Notes under the pieces: generated by a model
Seen by the model: the letters and a program-made list of their open reading frames with translations, nothing else
What the model was told of the DNA's origin: nothing
The model's database searches: none
From: Lunularia cruciata
Lineage: Eukaryota; Streptophyta; Marchantiopsida; Lunulariales; Lunulariaceae
Direction of reading: 5' to 3'
Assembly (NCBI GenBank): GCA_948567375.1
Contig: OX419762.1
Coordinates: forward strand, 1,989,001-2,053,000
Length of the DNA stretch: 64,000 nucleotides
Part shown: positions 1-11,880 of the stretch, in pieces
Numbering within the stretch: position 1 is the stretch's first letter
Layout: every line of letters begins with the position of its first letter
Program-made: the position numbers and the translations under genes

Positions 1-1800
1 CTATCCGAACTCAACAATCTCTTTAATATTTTCATCATGTGCAAGAAATCAACTTTGGCTAATGGTTAACTTCAAGGATTTATCATCAATGAATTTTCCA
101 TCCCATTGGTGAAGGTGAATCTCGCCCTCTAAAGGGAACTGTAGAGTGCGATTTCGAGTATACTTGCGCTTACACCTTGATCTTTATTCCTATTGCTATG
201 TAAAATGAATTGAATAGAACTGCAAAATGAAATGTAAACATATAGGGATGTAAAAAACATAGAAAAAGCTGATTTAGAAGTTTGCGGCAGAGTTTGTGAT
301 CACGTGTAGTGTTAGTTTTCTATTTTACTTTGCATCGAAGACCAAACTTTAAACAAATTCGCAAACAAAAAGTCCTTTCCGTCCTCCGAAGGCGTTCTGC
401 GCAGTTCTGTTGAAGGAGTCCTAATCGATTGCCTTCTCCATGCGCGAACCGCTCTTCCGAAGACACTTGACGGGAGCACGACGGTCCCAACAATGCTTCT
501 TGTATTTTTAAGAAGATTCAGGTCTTTGTGCACTCCTTACTGTCTCGATAGTGTTTCGAGTTTCTGTGTTCTCTTGAGACTTTGAAACAGTTCAAAGTCG
601 AAAGAGAAGAAAAAAACACTCGAAACAGTAAGGAGGGCACCAAGAGCAAAATCTTCAAAGAGCCCAAAGATGCGTTCTCTATAACTAGAGACAAGGAGGG
701 CTTTCCAGGCATTCATGAATGTACGTTACATTCATTAGGCAATTACAACAAGGTTTCTCCGTTCAAATCAACCATCTTGTCTCACGCAGAGAAGATGAGC
801 CCGCTTATTATCTCTCTGAGCTGCGTTCAAGTGCCCCCGTCATGGAGTTCTCTCGATCTGTCGCAAGGGTTTCCTTATCTCGTTGCTTTTACGGCTGCGT
901 GTGTGCTGTGTCTTACGTACCGTCTGTTGAGATTGAATTCAACCTTCAAGAGAAGATACAATCTTCCACCCGGACTTCCATCACTCCCGGTGATCGGAAA
1001 TATGCTTGACATGAAGGGAGGCGAAGTAGCCGAACAGTGGTGGAAGATATCTCAAGCAAAGGGATGGCCCATCATGACTTTCAAATTCACGAACATGCCT
1101 TTTGCTATAGTGAGCAGTCCACATATAGTAAAGGAGATGTTGGTCACCAAAGGCAATGTCTTCAATTCAAGAGACAGTCAAAATTTTCGTACAAAGGCTC
1201 TGAGAGAGAGCGCCGACGGGCACTCTCAGATAGGTGCACTATTTACCCCGCATGGTTCCGCATGGAGAATCACCAGGAAACTGATAGTGGCTGGACAGAC
1301 TCATTTCATGAAGGTGAAGGGAGATAAGTACGTGATGGACGTACTGTTACCACGATTGTATGAGGAAATCGATGTTGAAACATCTATCAATGCTCGCACA
1401 AGAATTTGCAAGAACATGGTGGTGAGTATACTGATGGTATTCGTTTTCGGACCTGGAGCAGAGAAGTACGCGAATGAGATTGTGCCGCTGAATGATAAAC
1501 TATTTTCAGCTATTGACCAGAACCACGCCATAGAGCTCTTCGTTCCTTTTGTCGGGTGGCCGATGTCCTGGTTATACTACAAGCTTGTGCAGAAAAGAAT
1601 AATAACTCGGCAACATGCGCTGTACGAGAGGATTATTGCCGAACGTGGCGTCAAGTAAGTCCGGAAGTTAAGACCACGGCTGCAATCTGTCTGTTGTGTG
1701 TCAAAAGAGTAAAGCATATTGATAGCTACTACGCGTGCACAAGCTCAACTCTCCGCACAGATGATTTTTATCCATAATTTAAACTGTAACTGCTAAGATT
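1..1800 (+). repeat. Tandem segmental duplication, unit A (carries the intact P450 5' half)
   Basis: This segment aligns by eye with about 3290-4958. Both have the same order of landmarks: an upstream stretch with 'ttttcatcatgtgcaagaa', a 'cttacaccttgatctttatt' block, the P450 start, exon 1, and the first part of the intron up to 'gattgatccag'. The unit begins before the window, so its left end is unknown. Spacing between equivalent P450 starts (795 and 3971) is 3176 bp. It includes the putative promoter and 5' leader of the P450 gene. Confidence 0.8.
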
Positions 1801-2575
1801 GATCCAGCGACCTATTGATGCAATTTGGCCGGACAACCAGTAGCAGGATTGATCGTTGTAACATTGACCTTGTTTCAGGTACAACCAGGAAAGGAAATGG
1901 TCTCTCTGTGATATGGTTGAAGTTGCGGAGCGGGATGGTGAGATAAACCATTACCAAGCTCTCGGAATATATGAAGAAGTATTCTTTGGTGGTCAGGACA
2001 CAACTGTGTTCCCTATGGAGGGATTGCTGAAAATATTCGTACAACATCCTGAAATTTTGCTCAAGGTCCAGCAGGAGATGGACAATGTGCTTGGTCACAG
2101 CAGCCAGTTGAAGTACGAGGATTTGCACAGGCTACCCTACTTCCAGGGAGTTATTAAGGAGGGTTTAAGGCTGCATCGCAGTATTACCATTCTAGTTCCC
2201 CACATTGCTGAGGAAGATGCAACCCTCGGAAATTTTGACGTGCCCAAGAATATGATGGTGGTTGTGAATTTGTGGGGACTGGCTCATGACGAAACCTTGT
2301 TTCCAGATGCTCAGGTTGTGAAACCTCAAAGACATTTTGACGGAGAAACGAATTTCACTGGAAATGACGGGAAGTACGTTGTGTTCGGTGCTGGACCGCG
2401 AATCTGTCCCGGGCAACAATTGGCAATCTTCATGCTGTATATAACTGTAGGGAGTCTTGTGCAGAGGTATAATATTGTCACAAAAGAGTTCAAAGCTCAG
2501 AGGGAATCTGGCACTTTCTACAAGGAACAGGCATTATGTCTGAACTTGGTTAAAAGAGGTTCTTCTACACGGTAA
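795..2575 (+). CDS. Cytochrome P450 monooxygenase, plant microsomal type, two exons
   Basis: Exons 795-1654 and 1879-2575, with a 224-bp GTAAGT...CAG intron between them, give a 518-residue protein of normal P450 length. Residues about 27-46 form a hydrophobic membrane anchor, followed by a basic stretch and a proline-rich hinge PPGLP (58-62). The C-helix WRITR is at 157-161, the I-helix oxygen-activation motif GGQDTT at 324-329, the K-helix EGLR at 381-384, and the haem loop FGAGPRICPG at 456-465 with Cys463 as axial ligand. The usual PERF motif is PQRHF. The enzyme should be an ER-anchored haem-thiolate monooxygenase using NADPH-P450 reductase; its substrate and CYP family cannot be named from sequence alone. 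The reading frame is open upstream to 582, but ATG 795 is preferred: it begins the hydrophobic anchor, gives normal length, and matches the ATG of the decayed tandem copy at 3971. Confidence 0.93.
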
Positions 2576-3289
2576 ATTATGTGCGTATTGCAGATTATAC
2601 AAGAGATCCATATCTGAACTTAATTACTTAGACATTTACTACCCCAGGACCTCCAATAAATTCATGGCGTATGTTATTTGTCTCAAAGCTCATTGAGGTG
2701 ATGCTTGCGAGAGTCGACCTTCGCTTTGTTTACATGGGTGAGATACTAATACTAAATTCATGGCGTATGTTATTTGTCTCAAAGCTCATTGAAGTGATGG
2801 TTGCGAGAGTCGACCTTCGCTTTGTTTACATGGGTGAGATACTATACTGAGAATGAACGCGAATCGAGTTGTCAAATATTCGAAAGATCACTCTTCTTAG
2901 AATTTTTGTCAAGTGAATGTCATATTACAAGAAAAAGGTTCCTTCGACGCCTAATGTCTAAACGTGAGATTCAAACCTCCAATATTTAAGAAAGTTCATT
3001 CCTCACGTTAAGATCCTCAACTCACGTTAAGATCCTCAACTCACGGCTATGTGTCTAACGTCCTGCCTTGTGTGTCTTTTCCAATTTCAAATATCCTGGA
3101 ACGGAGAGAACGCTACTTTTTTTACGATTTCTTCTCTGTTACTCCACCACGTGGAAGGAGAAGGACAAAGTAGCAAATAGAACCTACAATTTTACAATTA
3201 TACTCCACTTAACTTGACTTTATTTGATCTAAATTTTTAATGCAAGATTCTAATTGGCTACATCAAATTTTGATTAGGAATTGGACAGC
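2576..3289. other. Intergenic spacer downstream of the P450 gene
   Basis: No coding evidence beyond short random frames. It contains the P450 3' flank, a 96-bp tandem duplication (2658-2848) and a 19-bp direct repeat 'ctcacgttaagatcctcaa' twice at 3002-3039 followed by a partial third copy. Confidence 0.6.
2658..2848. repeat. 96-bp tandem duplication, two copies
   Basis: The unit starting 'aaattcatggcgtatgttat' occurs at 2658 and again at 2754 and ends near 'gggtgagatacta' in both. Only a few substitutions separate the copies (for example gaggtgatgct versus gaagtgatggt). It lies in the 3' flank of the P450 gene. Confidence 0.9.
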
Positions 3290-4958
3290 TATATTCAATA
3301 TACCTGTCCAAACTCTACAAATTTCTTTAGTATTTTCATCATGTGCAAGAATTCAACTTTGGCTAATGGTCAAATTCGAGTATTTCCCATCAATGGATTG
3401 TCCATGGCCATTGGTAAGGGTGAAGTTATATTCTACCCCTAGAAGGGAACTTTAGAGGGTGAGATCGAGTATAACTGTGCTTACACCTTGATCTTTATTC
3501 ATATTGCTCTGTAAACTGCATAGAATAAAACTGCAAAAGGAAATCTAAATATGTAGGGATGTAAAAAACATAGAAAAAACTTGATTTAGAAGTTTGCGGC
3601 ACCGTTCGTGATGTAGAATATTATTTAATTTTCTGTTTTACTTTGCATGCAAGACCAAACCAAACAAACGTCCTTTCCGTCCTCCGAAGCCGTTCTGCGC
3701 AGTTCTGTTGAAAGAGTCCTATTCGATTGCCTTTTCCATGACTGCGCGAACCGCTCTTCGGAAGACACTTGACGGGAGCACAACGGTCCCAACAATTTCT
3801 TCTTCGAAATAATAAAGAGGGCACAAAGAGCAGAATTTTCAGAAAGCACAAAGATGGTGTTTTCTATAGAGAGAGGCAAGGAGAGGTTTCCATGACCAAA
3901 CCTCACATTCATTTCGCAAATAAGCAAGGTTTCTCGGTTCGAATCAACCATCTCGTCTCATGCAGAGAAGATGAACCCGCTTATTATCTCTCTAATCTAC
4001 TATGTGTCCTCGTCATGGAGTTCTCTGGATCTCTCGCAAGGGTTTCCTTATAACGTTGCTATTACAGCTGCGTGTGTGCTATGTCTTACGTACCGTTTGT
4101 TGAGATTGAATTTCAACTTTCAAGAGAAGATACAATCTTCCCACCCGGACTTCCATCACTCCGGTGATCCGGAAATATTCTTGATATTAAGGGAGGCGAA
4201 GTAGCCGAACAGTGTTGGAAGATATCTCAAGCAAAGGGATGGCTATCATGACTTTCAAATTCACGAACCTGCTTTTGCTATAGTGAGCAGTCCACATATA
4301 CTAAAGGAGATGTTGATCACCAAAGGCAGCATCTACAATTCAAGTGAGAGTCCAAATTATCGCACCAGGGCTCTGAGAGAGAGCTCCGACGGCCACTCCG
4401 TGCACTGTTCACCCCGCATGGTTCCGCATGGAGAATCACCAGGAAACTGATACAGTAGTGGCTGGACAGACTCATTTCATGAAGGTGAAGGGAGACAAGT
4501 ACGTAATGGATGTACTGAACAACCACGATTGTACGAGGAAATCGATGCTGAAACATCTATCAATGCTCGCACAAAAATTTGCAAGAACATGGTAGTGAGT
4601 ATACTGATGGTATTCGTTTTCGGACCTGGAGAAGAGAAGGACGCGAATGAGATTGTGCCGCTGAATGATAAACTATTTTCAGCTATGGACCAGAACCACG
4701 CCATAGAGTTCTCCGTTCCTTTTGTCGGGTGGCCAATGTCCTGGTTATACTACAAGCTTGTGCAGAAAAAAATAATAACTCGAGAACGTGGCGTCAAGTA
4801 AGTCCAGAGTTAAGACCACGGCTGTATCTGTCTGTTATTTGTTATTCTTCAAAAGCTATAAAGCAGAGTAATTTTAGGGTGCGTGTGCACAAGCTCAACT
4901 GTCCGCAAAGATTCTTTATAAATGTGATTTGAATTGTAACTGTTAGGATTGATCCAGG
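3290..4958 (+). repeat. Tandem segmental duplication, unit B (carries the decayed P450 copy)
   Basis: Second copy of the segment at 1-1800, with the same upstream blocks, exon 1 and intron start. Homology stops abruptly after 'gattgatccag' near 4957, exactly where a copia-type LTR begins. The second exon of this copy is not found in the next 50 kb. Confidence 0.8.
3971..4797 (+). pseudogene. Decayed tandem copy of the cytochrome P450, exon 1 only
   Basis: The ATG at 3971 begins a frame nearly identical to the intact P450 N-terminus (anchor, then the basic TYRLLRLN stretch). Single-base gains and losses then break the frame near 4113-4175 and again around 4240, 4270, 4400, 4455 and 4518. About 30 bp near the exon end is also missing relative to the intact copy. 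The splice donor GTAAGT at 4798 is preserved, but exon 2, with the I-helix, K-helix and haem loop, is absent because a retrotransposon LTR follows in the intron. It cannot encode a functional enzyme. Confidence 0.92.
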
Positions 4959-5188
4959 TGTTGGATAAGTTTTACCCTTTAAGCCTTCTCCTGTTCACCG
5001 TGTAACATTATCTATCTTATTTCCTGGTTGCTCACGGAGAGCAACGTCTGTAGAAGCTTAGAGACATTGCGCCGCACACAGAGTTCATGCAATATTCGCA
5101 CACAGACTTCGTGCTATATTGTACATTCTACCACTATCAATGCATTGTGCCTACTCCTTGTAGGTTTCACTTGAGTACTCAACTTTAG
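4959..5188 (+). mobile_element. Copia-type LTR inserted in the P450 pseudogene intron
   Basis: It starts with TGTTGGATAAG at the point where P450 homology ends and runs to just before a perfect 12-nt initiator-tRNA-Met primer-binding site. No second copy of this LTR was found in the window, so its 3' boundary is inferred from the PBS position. The terminal dinucleotide has decayed from the expected CA. Confidence 0.7.
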
Positions 5189-5190
5189 TA

Positions 5191-5202
5191 TGGTATCAGA
5201 GC
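5191..5202 (+). other. Primer-binding site (initiator tRNA-Met type)
   Basis: TGGTATCAGAGC is exactly the complement expected for the 3' end of plant initiator tRNA-Met, the standard copia primer. It fixes the orientation of the adjacent LTR as a 5' LTR on the plus strand. Confidence 0.85.
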
Positions 5203-6940
5203 AATTGTTTTGTAAGGAATCTTACATTTGCCAAAATAGGACTGCCAATTTGCACATTTGCACATTTGCACTACACTACAAGAGTCCAGACCCTCCCTCA
5301 CCAATTTCAGTTCACCAAGGAAATTAATGGGAATTTCACATCCCCGCTCCAAATTCAGTCGTTCTCTTGGCGTGCGATTCCCCAACATGAATTTCCATTT
5401 GCTTGTTATCCCACTGCAAGCCAAGTGTTGAATTCGATCCACATGTGGACAAGGCTTAGTATCAGACTTTGAGGTTGAGAAAAGTGTGTCTAAATATGGA
5501 CAAGGCTTAGTATCAGACTTTGAAGTTGAGAAATTTGTATTCAAATATGGACAAGGCTTATATTTTGAAGTTGAGAAATTTGTATTTAAATATGTAACCG
5601 GACATCTCTTTTAATTGGCAAAGATAAAGAACTCACACTTACATCTCTACAAAAATTCCAATATGGTTGTTTCAATTAGGATTTTGATTAATACCTCCAT
5701 TTGGCCAGAATTTGACAAAACATTTTATAGTAGTTGTGCATCCAGAATGCAGAATAAAGTAGATATCGATTACTATTGGGAAATCATTTCCAATTCAACT
5801 CCACTACAGCCGACCCCAACTCCTAAGTAGCTAATTGCTGCCACCTTGGCCATGGCACTGCTTGCGGTAAGAGCTCCCCTCCTAGTTGAACAAGTTCAGG
5901 TGGATACACCATGTTGATATAGTCACCACGTTATCATAGAGTTTAGTTTCCAACTACGGGAAGACCAATATCCTTGTAAAATAGACCTGTTTAATTATAA
6001 TTGCTATTTGGGTATGACTGCTTCCCAACGCTCATTATTCCAACAGAATATTTTTAAAAGCATTGGTATACCCATAATTCGTGAATTTATTATGCTTAAG
6101 ATAAACTCAAAGAATTTACAAAGTATGGTGCTTATCACTTCTATTTGAAACTACTATAAAATTCACAAATCCTGTCTGCAATCTACTCTCTCCATTTTCA
6201 ATCTCCTTTCACTCTCATGCACTCCGTCTCAATCCATAGTCTTCAATTCAAGAAGCTGATCATCATAACTAGAAACTCCTCCATTGTAAAATCCCAAAGT
6301 ACTCAAACAGTTAAAGTGTCAAATTCCTTTTTGCAACAGTTGTCTTACTCAAAAGTGCCCCATTGCTTGAGCTATACTCAGAAAGAAAAGTCAAGAACCA
6401 TCAACAAAAACCTCAAAGTGCAATCACTTTTAAATAAAGACCCCATGGAACTAACACAACTGGCCATGTTACAACCAAGTGACATACAAGAGGCAATGTA
6501 AGTACGAGAAACCCTACAAGATTTTGTACATGAATGCCTTGTGGGATTGCTTGCATGATTCACACTATGGGATACCCTCTGGGGTTTGACTTGCCGGATT
6601 CTCCTTGCAAGAATCCACTTTGAGAGAACAGGGATATTCAACTTGTCATAACTTCTCCTCTAGACTTTCTTTTGTCATGATCTTGGTGTCTATGGAAAGC
6701 TTCTGGAAAGATAATTCCAAGAAGGTGAAGCATGCACTGTTTAGACTAGTATTCTTGAAGAAATCAGCCCCACCATGAATTGCAAGATGCCTTGCAATAG
6801 CCAATAACTCACCCCGTAGTAAGCACATAGTCCAACAAGTAGGAGATTAGCTGTAGTAAGCCCTTGGTAGATGACCCCATAGTAGATCTTAACATAACTC
6901 ACATTTAAGAACTTAAGAGAAACTATATTGAAACATATTG
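5203..6940 (+). other. Non-coding copia leader or unrecognised insertion
   Basis: About 1.7 kb between the PBS and the first gag-like sequence. A short direct repeat, 'atggacaaggctta', recurs at about 5449, 5497 and 5547. Small open frames here show no recognisable domain. It may be the element's leader or later inserted sequence. Confidence 0.4.
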
Positions 6941-7675
6941 GAAATTGTTTTGTAATGAGTAAGTAGACACTTAACGACAATGTGGATCAGAATGGTTAAC
7001 ATTGCCAAGCTACACTCACGGACTACTGCGCCAAAGAAATATTCAGCCAAGTCCAAGAGTGTAAGACATCTCATGACACATTGGAGCAACTTAAAGCAAC
7101 ATCCATCTCTCAAGACATCATTACTTAGTATACCTTGGAAGAGAAATTCATGTTCTTGAAAATGAAACCAAATGAGGTGGTGATACAACACATACACAAC
7201 TTCCATCAAATCCTCATCCAGATGAGGAACGTTGGACCACAATGATAAAACAATAAGAGATTATTATAATGTTGCAACGTATGACCAACAAATAGGCAAG
7301 TTAGGACAAGGCCTTAAGAAATCAAGGAATCACATCTTTGTAACAAGTCATAACAATCCTCTTGCATAAAAATCCTCCCGCAAGAGAAGTTAAAACAGAA
7401 GCATTCATCTTTGGAAGTTGTGGCATTGTATTGAAATCACAACTCAAACCAATATAAGCAATGTGGGAAGGACAAAAAGAGTTATTATGGCAAAAGAAAA
7501 GGCACCATCCAACAGACTAAATGAGGTAAAGATAAAAACTGATCTAGATAAGCCTTCAACCAAGTGTCCTAAGTGCCAAGAAGGTTCTCATTGGGCATCT
7601 GAACGCCACAATTACCTGCAGAAAGAAGCTCACAACATGACTGCAGATGGCTCACGCAAAAGAGAACAGCAGTAA
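6941..7675 (+). pseudogene. Degenerate copia gag
   Basis: Around 7138-7235 a broken frame reads like the copia gag core (KFMFLKMKPNEVV followed by an HIHNF stretch). Near 7565-7600 CPKCQEGSHWASE resembles a CCHC zinc knuckle with the last Cys lost. Several stops and frameshifts intervene. Gag would package element RNA in cytoplasmic virus-like particles. It belongs with the LTR and PBS upstream and the protease remnant downstream. Confidence 0.6.
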
Positions 7676-7774
7676 AACCAAGGCAAAAAAAAAATGGAGG
7701 AACTATCTACCACCTTCTATGCCCATGCTTACAAAATGACACTGTTTTTCACAATTCAAGTACCCACACCTGGT

Positions 7775-8218
7775 ACCGGTGTGGGTCATTGACATATGTG
7801 ATATGCACCATGTCAAGTACAACCTATCACACTTCATTCAATACAAGCCAATGGTGAAAGATTCAAATAATAAAATTTTCCTCATTGATGAAGATTATTA
7901 TTATTACTATAGAATGATTATTATATAGCTAGCATGGTACTTATTACTTTGCAGAATAATATTGAGTTAGCACTCACAGATGTGCTCTACATGCCTAAGC
8001 TGCACAAAAGTCTCTTCTTTGTTAGCAATTTTGATCAAGTAGGAGGAGGTATCCTTATCAAAAATCATCAATGCATGTTATTTGACAAGAATGATCATAA
8101 ACTTGCATCTTGCCCCTTGCAAGACAAGTTATATATATTGGAACATGCAGTTCAACAAAAACCCCAAGTGCAAGCTCTCATAGTGACAATCAACAAATTT
8201 GCATCCACTCACAATTAG
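7775..8218 (+). pseudogene. Degenerate copia protease and GAG-pre-integrase region
   Basis: At about 7782-7815 the frame reads WVIDI..MHHV, the position of the copia aspartic protease signature (W-x-x-DSGA-x-x-HM), with the catalytic triplet destroyed. An open frame at 7934-8218 carries the typical downstream block: LTDVLYMPKLHKSLFFVS, a glycine-rich turn and a KLYIL segment. It aligns with the pre-integrase part of copia polyproteins. Integrase and RT do not follow, so the element is 3'-truncated. Confidence 0.7.
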
Positions 8219-8783
8219 GTGCTTGCTACCTCCCAACCAAATAAGCATGAAAGTTATCTGTTTGAGCTGAGACAGGTTATTCAATGGCAAGCACACTATG
8301 AAATTGACAACTATGCAGCAAAAGTCTTTAGAATTACTTACTCTACCAATAGCATTAACTTGTGCAATGAGAGTGTTGACTTGACAATCTAGTTCCATCA
8401 ATCCACTTCTTTGGATCTTACTATCCCTACTCATCAATGGAGGATACAATGGGACACTATGCTTGCACCCACATGGACACCTATCTGCTGAGCTATCCAT
8501 AACTACTGGTAGTGTCAGCAGATTAAATTACTGCAATGATAGCAAGCGATGAGTGTATTCATGAAAGCAAAGATGATGAATTATGGTACCTTGATATCCC
8601 CTGCTCCCAAACCCTTCAATGGAACAACAAAGATGGCAAATCACCAGCTAGTGAAGTGCTATTTGCATGAGGAGTGGATCCCATGGTCTTGAATGCTAAC
8701 TTCAACCTGTTACATGTGGAAGGTACACAAGGTGTTAGTTGTCACCTAACTTAATACACAAAATGTATTATGGCTTCCATCAA
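8219..8783. other. Unassigned sequence between two retroelement remnants
   Basis: No domain was recognised in either strand. It lies between the truncated copia body and a family-B gypsy LTR, so it is probably decayed element sequence. Confidence 0.35.
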
Positions 8784-9332
8784 TGTAATACCATGAGCTA
8801 GATATATTATCTAGAGGTGAAATTTGGCTTGGTAATATCTAGAAATATTTTATATATGATGGACTAAGTAGATCAGATAAATTTTTCTCCAAAAGATTAC
8901 TTCCACTAATAGTGCACGAGCCAAAAAACACCTTGAAAATTTTAGAGCTAATTTTAGAGCTAATTTTAGAGACCTACACAAAGGAATTAGACTTCAAAAA
9001 TGGAAAAATTCTCTCCCTTAGGATTAAGAAGCTTGCATTCTCTCTCCACTATTTGTCTAGTTGAGAGCTTTCCAATAGTACCTCACCCATGTGATTTTGA
9101 GCTTCTTAAAGAAGATTCTCTAAAGATTATCTTTGGTCAAACTTGTTTGACCAACCAGATAGGCAAGAACCAACATGTCACCCATCCATACAACTAATTT
9201 AAAGGTGAAGCTTCTTTTAATTGAATCCTCTTTGTTATATAATAAAGACAAGATGTTGATTTGGGACATTGAAGTATTGAGTGTAAAGCTTTGTAGTTCT
9301 CTTGATAGTTCTCTTTTCTTTTGAGTATTATA
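8784..9332 (+). mobile_element. Family-B gypsy LTR, copy 1 (5' LTR orientation)
   Basis: It begins TGTAATACCATGAGCTAG and ends just before a mutated PBS. It is homologous along its length to the minus-strand LTRs at 34257-34999 and 56680-57244. Shared blocks include 'cttccactaatag', 'gagagctttccaatagtacctcacccatg', and a TATA-like 'ttgttatataataaag' near 9232. A 14-bp tandem 'ttttagagctaatt' lies at about 8940. Confidence 0.8.
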
Positions 9333-9333
9333 A

Positions 9334-9345
9334 TGGTATTAGAGC
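9334..9345 (+). other. Mutated primer-binding site of the family-B element
   Basis: TGGTATTAGAGC differs by one transition from the initiator-tRNA-Met PBS. The same variant follows the LTR at 34257-34999 (minus strand, 34227-34238), and about 60 bp of leader after it is also shared, so the variant belongs to the family. Confidence 0.75.
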
Positions 9346-9601
9346 TTGGGTTTCAATCCAAGAGAGTGGATCACCCTTCTTTGAAGAACATGGGCTATTG
9401 AGATTGATTAATTTCAAATGGATAAAAAAGTATTGAGAACTCACTAATAGAATATCATTGAGGTTATACAAAAGATTATACAAGCAATAATTACCTCTTT
9501 ATGTTATAGGAATAACAAAAATTTGTAATATAGATAGATGTTTCATGGACATAATAAGAGAAATTTAGAGTGCATAAGTCTATGGATAAATTCCTGAAAA
9601 T

Positions 9602-10200
9602 TTGAAAGATGTGGTCAATTTATTTGAAGATGTCTTCTTGGATGATCTACCCTCAAGATTACCACCAAAAAGGACAGTAGATTATAAAATCAAGATAATT
9701 CTTGGGAAGAAACCTTGTAAAGCCTCATATAGACGACTATCATCTCATGAGGTGGAGAAGTGTAAGGCTCAAATTGAGAATATGCTATAGAAAAGATTTA
9801 TCCAACACAACTTGTCACCATCTCAGACTCTTGTCTTTTTTGTGAAGAAGAAGGATGAAATAATGCATATGTGCATTGACTATCGGGACATAAATGAAAA
9901 AACATTGAAGAAAAATATCCCTTATTTTGCATGGATGATCTATTTGATAAACTCAATGAGGCAAAACACTTCAATAAACTTGATCTACGTAGTGGTCACA
10001 ACCAAATTAAGATTGTAAAGGAAGATGTACACAAAATAACCATTTGAACAAGGTATGGTTACTTTGGGTACTTAGTGATGCCATTTTGTCTCACCAATAC
10101 ACCAACCACTTTCATGAGTTTGATGAATGAAATATTTCATCCATACTTTGATAAATCTATTATCATTTTCCTAGATGACATTTAGTCTACAATAGGATGA
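9602..10200 (+). pseudogene. Degenerate gypsy reverse transcriptase
   Basis: Frames at 9602-9790 and 9812-10018 carry the gypsy RT N-terminus (VNLFEDVFLDDLPSRLPP, HEVEKCKAQIENML) and palm start (SPSQTLVFFVKKKDE, MCIDYRDINEKTLK). The signature IIFLDDI, equivalent to YxDD, appears near 10160-10185. Stops at 9788-9790 and later frameshifts inactivate it. It would copy genomic element RNA into DNA. It probably belongs to the element whose LTR ends at 9332, with gag and protease deleted, or to a neighbouring gypsy copy. Confidence 0.8.
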
Positions 10201-10339
10201 TGATGGAGCACAAGGAACATCTATGAGAAGTCCTTCAGATTTTATAACAAAATCAATTATCTATCAAAATCTCAAAGTGCAAGATATGCAAGTTGGAAAT
10301 AGACTACTTGGGACACAAAGTAAGTGCATAAGGTATCCA

Positions 10340-11060
10340 AATATTAATATATAAAATAAATATCATTAAAAATGGGATGCTTCAAAAGATTATATTCAAC
10401 TCAAGGCTTTCTTGGGTTTGATGGGGTTTTATTGTCAATTTATCAAGGACTTTTCCAAGGTTGGATAATCTCTAATGACACCACTTGGCAAGGGGAAGAA
10501 GTGGATATAGGAAACCGCACAAGAATGGACCTTTCAAGAATTAAAAGATAAATTACTACATGTACCAATCTTGAAATGGTATGACCCAAAACATCTAATA
10601 AGTTAGCTATATATGCATCAAGCATAGCAATAGGAGCAATCCTATAACAAGAGTAGCATGATGGATGGTACCCAATTATATATTTCTCTTGGAAGTTGTA
10701 TTGGCAAAATGCAACTATCACACCACCAAACAAGAAGAGTTAGCCATTGTCCTTACAATCAAGCATTAGAAGCACTATCTTTGCAAGAAGGCATTTTTAG
10801 TAGAGACAAACCACAAACCTCTAGTCTACCTCAAAATACAAAAAGATCTATCTCAACAATCAATTTGATGGGTAGAGTGGAGATAACGGTCACATAAAAT
10901 CACATATTCAACATGACAATCACATATGTGGAAGGCAAGAAGCAACTTGTAGATGCACTCACCCAAATCACTATGGCAAAACATTTGGTAGTAGAGGTCA
11001 AGATGAACCCATAATTTTGGCCAAGGATTCTTGTTGCTACAAAACCTAACCCATAGATTG
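10340..11060 (+). pseudogene. Degenerate gypsy RNase H and connection domain
   Basis: Fragments in shifting frames match the region after gypsy RT: an FLGLMGFY segment near 10410, an IYASSIAIGAIL segment near 10605 (RNase H beta strand), and a VEGKKQLVDALT-like segment near 10930 resembling the usual 'N..ADALSR' end. No integrase follows; a family-A LTR begins at 11073. Confidence 0.65.
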
Positions 11061-11072
11061 CACAAGCTTATT

Positions 11073-11397
11073 TGTAACAATATGGAGTTTATCAATGAGT
11101 TAATCAAGGCTAAAAAAGTAGTAAATAGACCAAATTATCCTAGAATATTTTAGAAGTATCTAGGAAGCTACCTAGTAACTTCTAAGTATTAGGTAACATG
11201 CATACCAACTGGCAACTTCTAAGAGGAAGCTTCTTAAGAAGCACCTTTAAGAAGATTCTCAAGAGCTTTGTATGTGCACTATAAATACCAAAGCCCAAGC
11301 TCATATTAGGTATTTGGAGTTCCACTCATTCAAGAGTCCAAATGTGATCTTTGATCTTCCATTCTTTTATTTCTCTTTTTGGTCTTGGTCTTTTACA
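11073..11397 (+). mobile_element. Family-A LTR, copy 1
   Basis: It begins TGTAACAATATGGAGTTTA and ends near TTTTACA. It matches 16188-16673 in its first 100 bp and last 130 bp ('caaagcccaagctcat', 'gatctttgatcttccattc'). A TATA-like 'actataaatacc' lies near 11279. The copy at 16188 contains extra internal sequence. No PBS follows, and gypsy RNase H precedes it, so it is best read as a 3' or solo LTR. Confidence 0.75.
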
Positions 11398-11880
11398 TTC
11401 AAATTAGAGTAAGAATAGGATAGTTGAAATTTATGGACCACCAGATCCATTTCCACCAAACTATTGTGATTTTTTTGTCCATGTTCTACCCAAGTATCAT
11501 TTCACTCAATTCATCATCTCATACTTTGGGTAAATTTCTTTGAATATTATCACCTTGTCAGATGAACCCTTGGTACTTCCAATTGTAACCTATGGAGAAT
11601 AGTGGACATGTTGCATCTATGTGTTAACTTAGATCAATTATAGATAGTTTGATATAGTAGTAAGCATGGTAGCAATACATGAGGTTATCATTGCCATGTA
11701 GCTACAAATCAAGCACATTATTCCATTGTTGGAAGAATGAGATCATTAACAACAAGAGCATGTAGAGAGAGCACCATTCTGGGAAGTGCAAAGCAAATCT
11801 AATTTCCAAAACCTAAGGTATTTGAAAATAAGAATCTCCTGGGTACAATGAAAATTTTGTGTTTGATTATGAATATTATT
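11398..11880. other. Unassigned sequence after family-A LTR
   Basis: No recognisable domain; probable leader or gag 5' portion of a decayed gypsy copy that becomes recognisable near 12000. Confidence 0.3.

Noticed and set aside
582-794. 71-codon N-terminal extension of the P450 frame
   Set aside because: The extension is Lys/Glu-rich leader-like sequence before the membrane anchor, P450s of this type begin at the anchor, and the tandem copy has its equivalent ATG at 3971.
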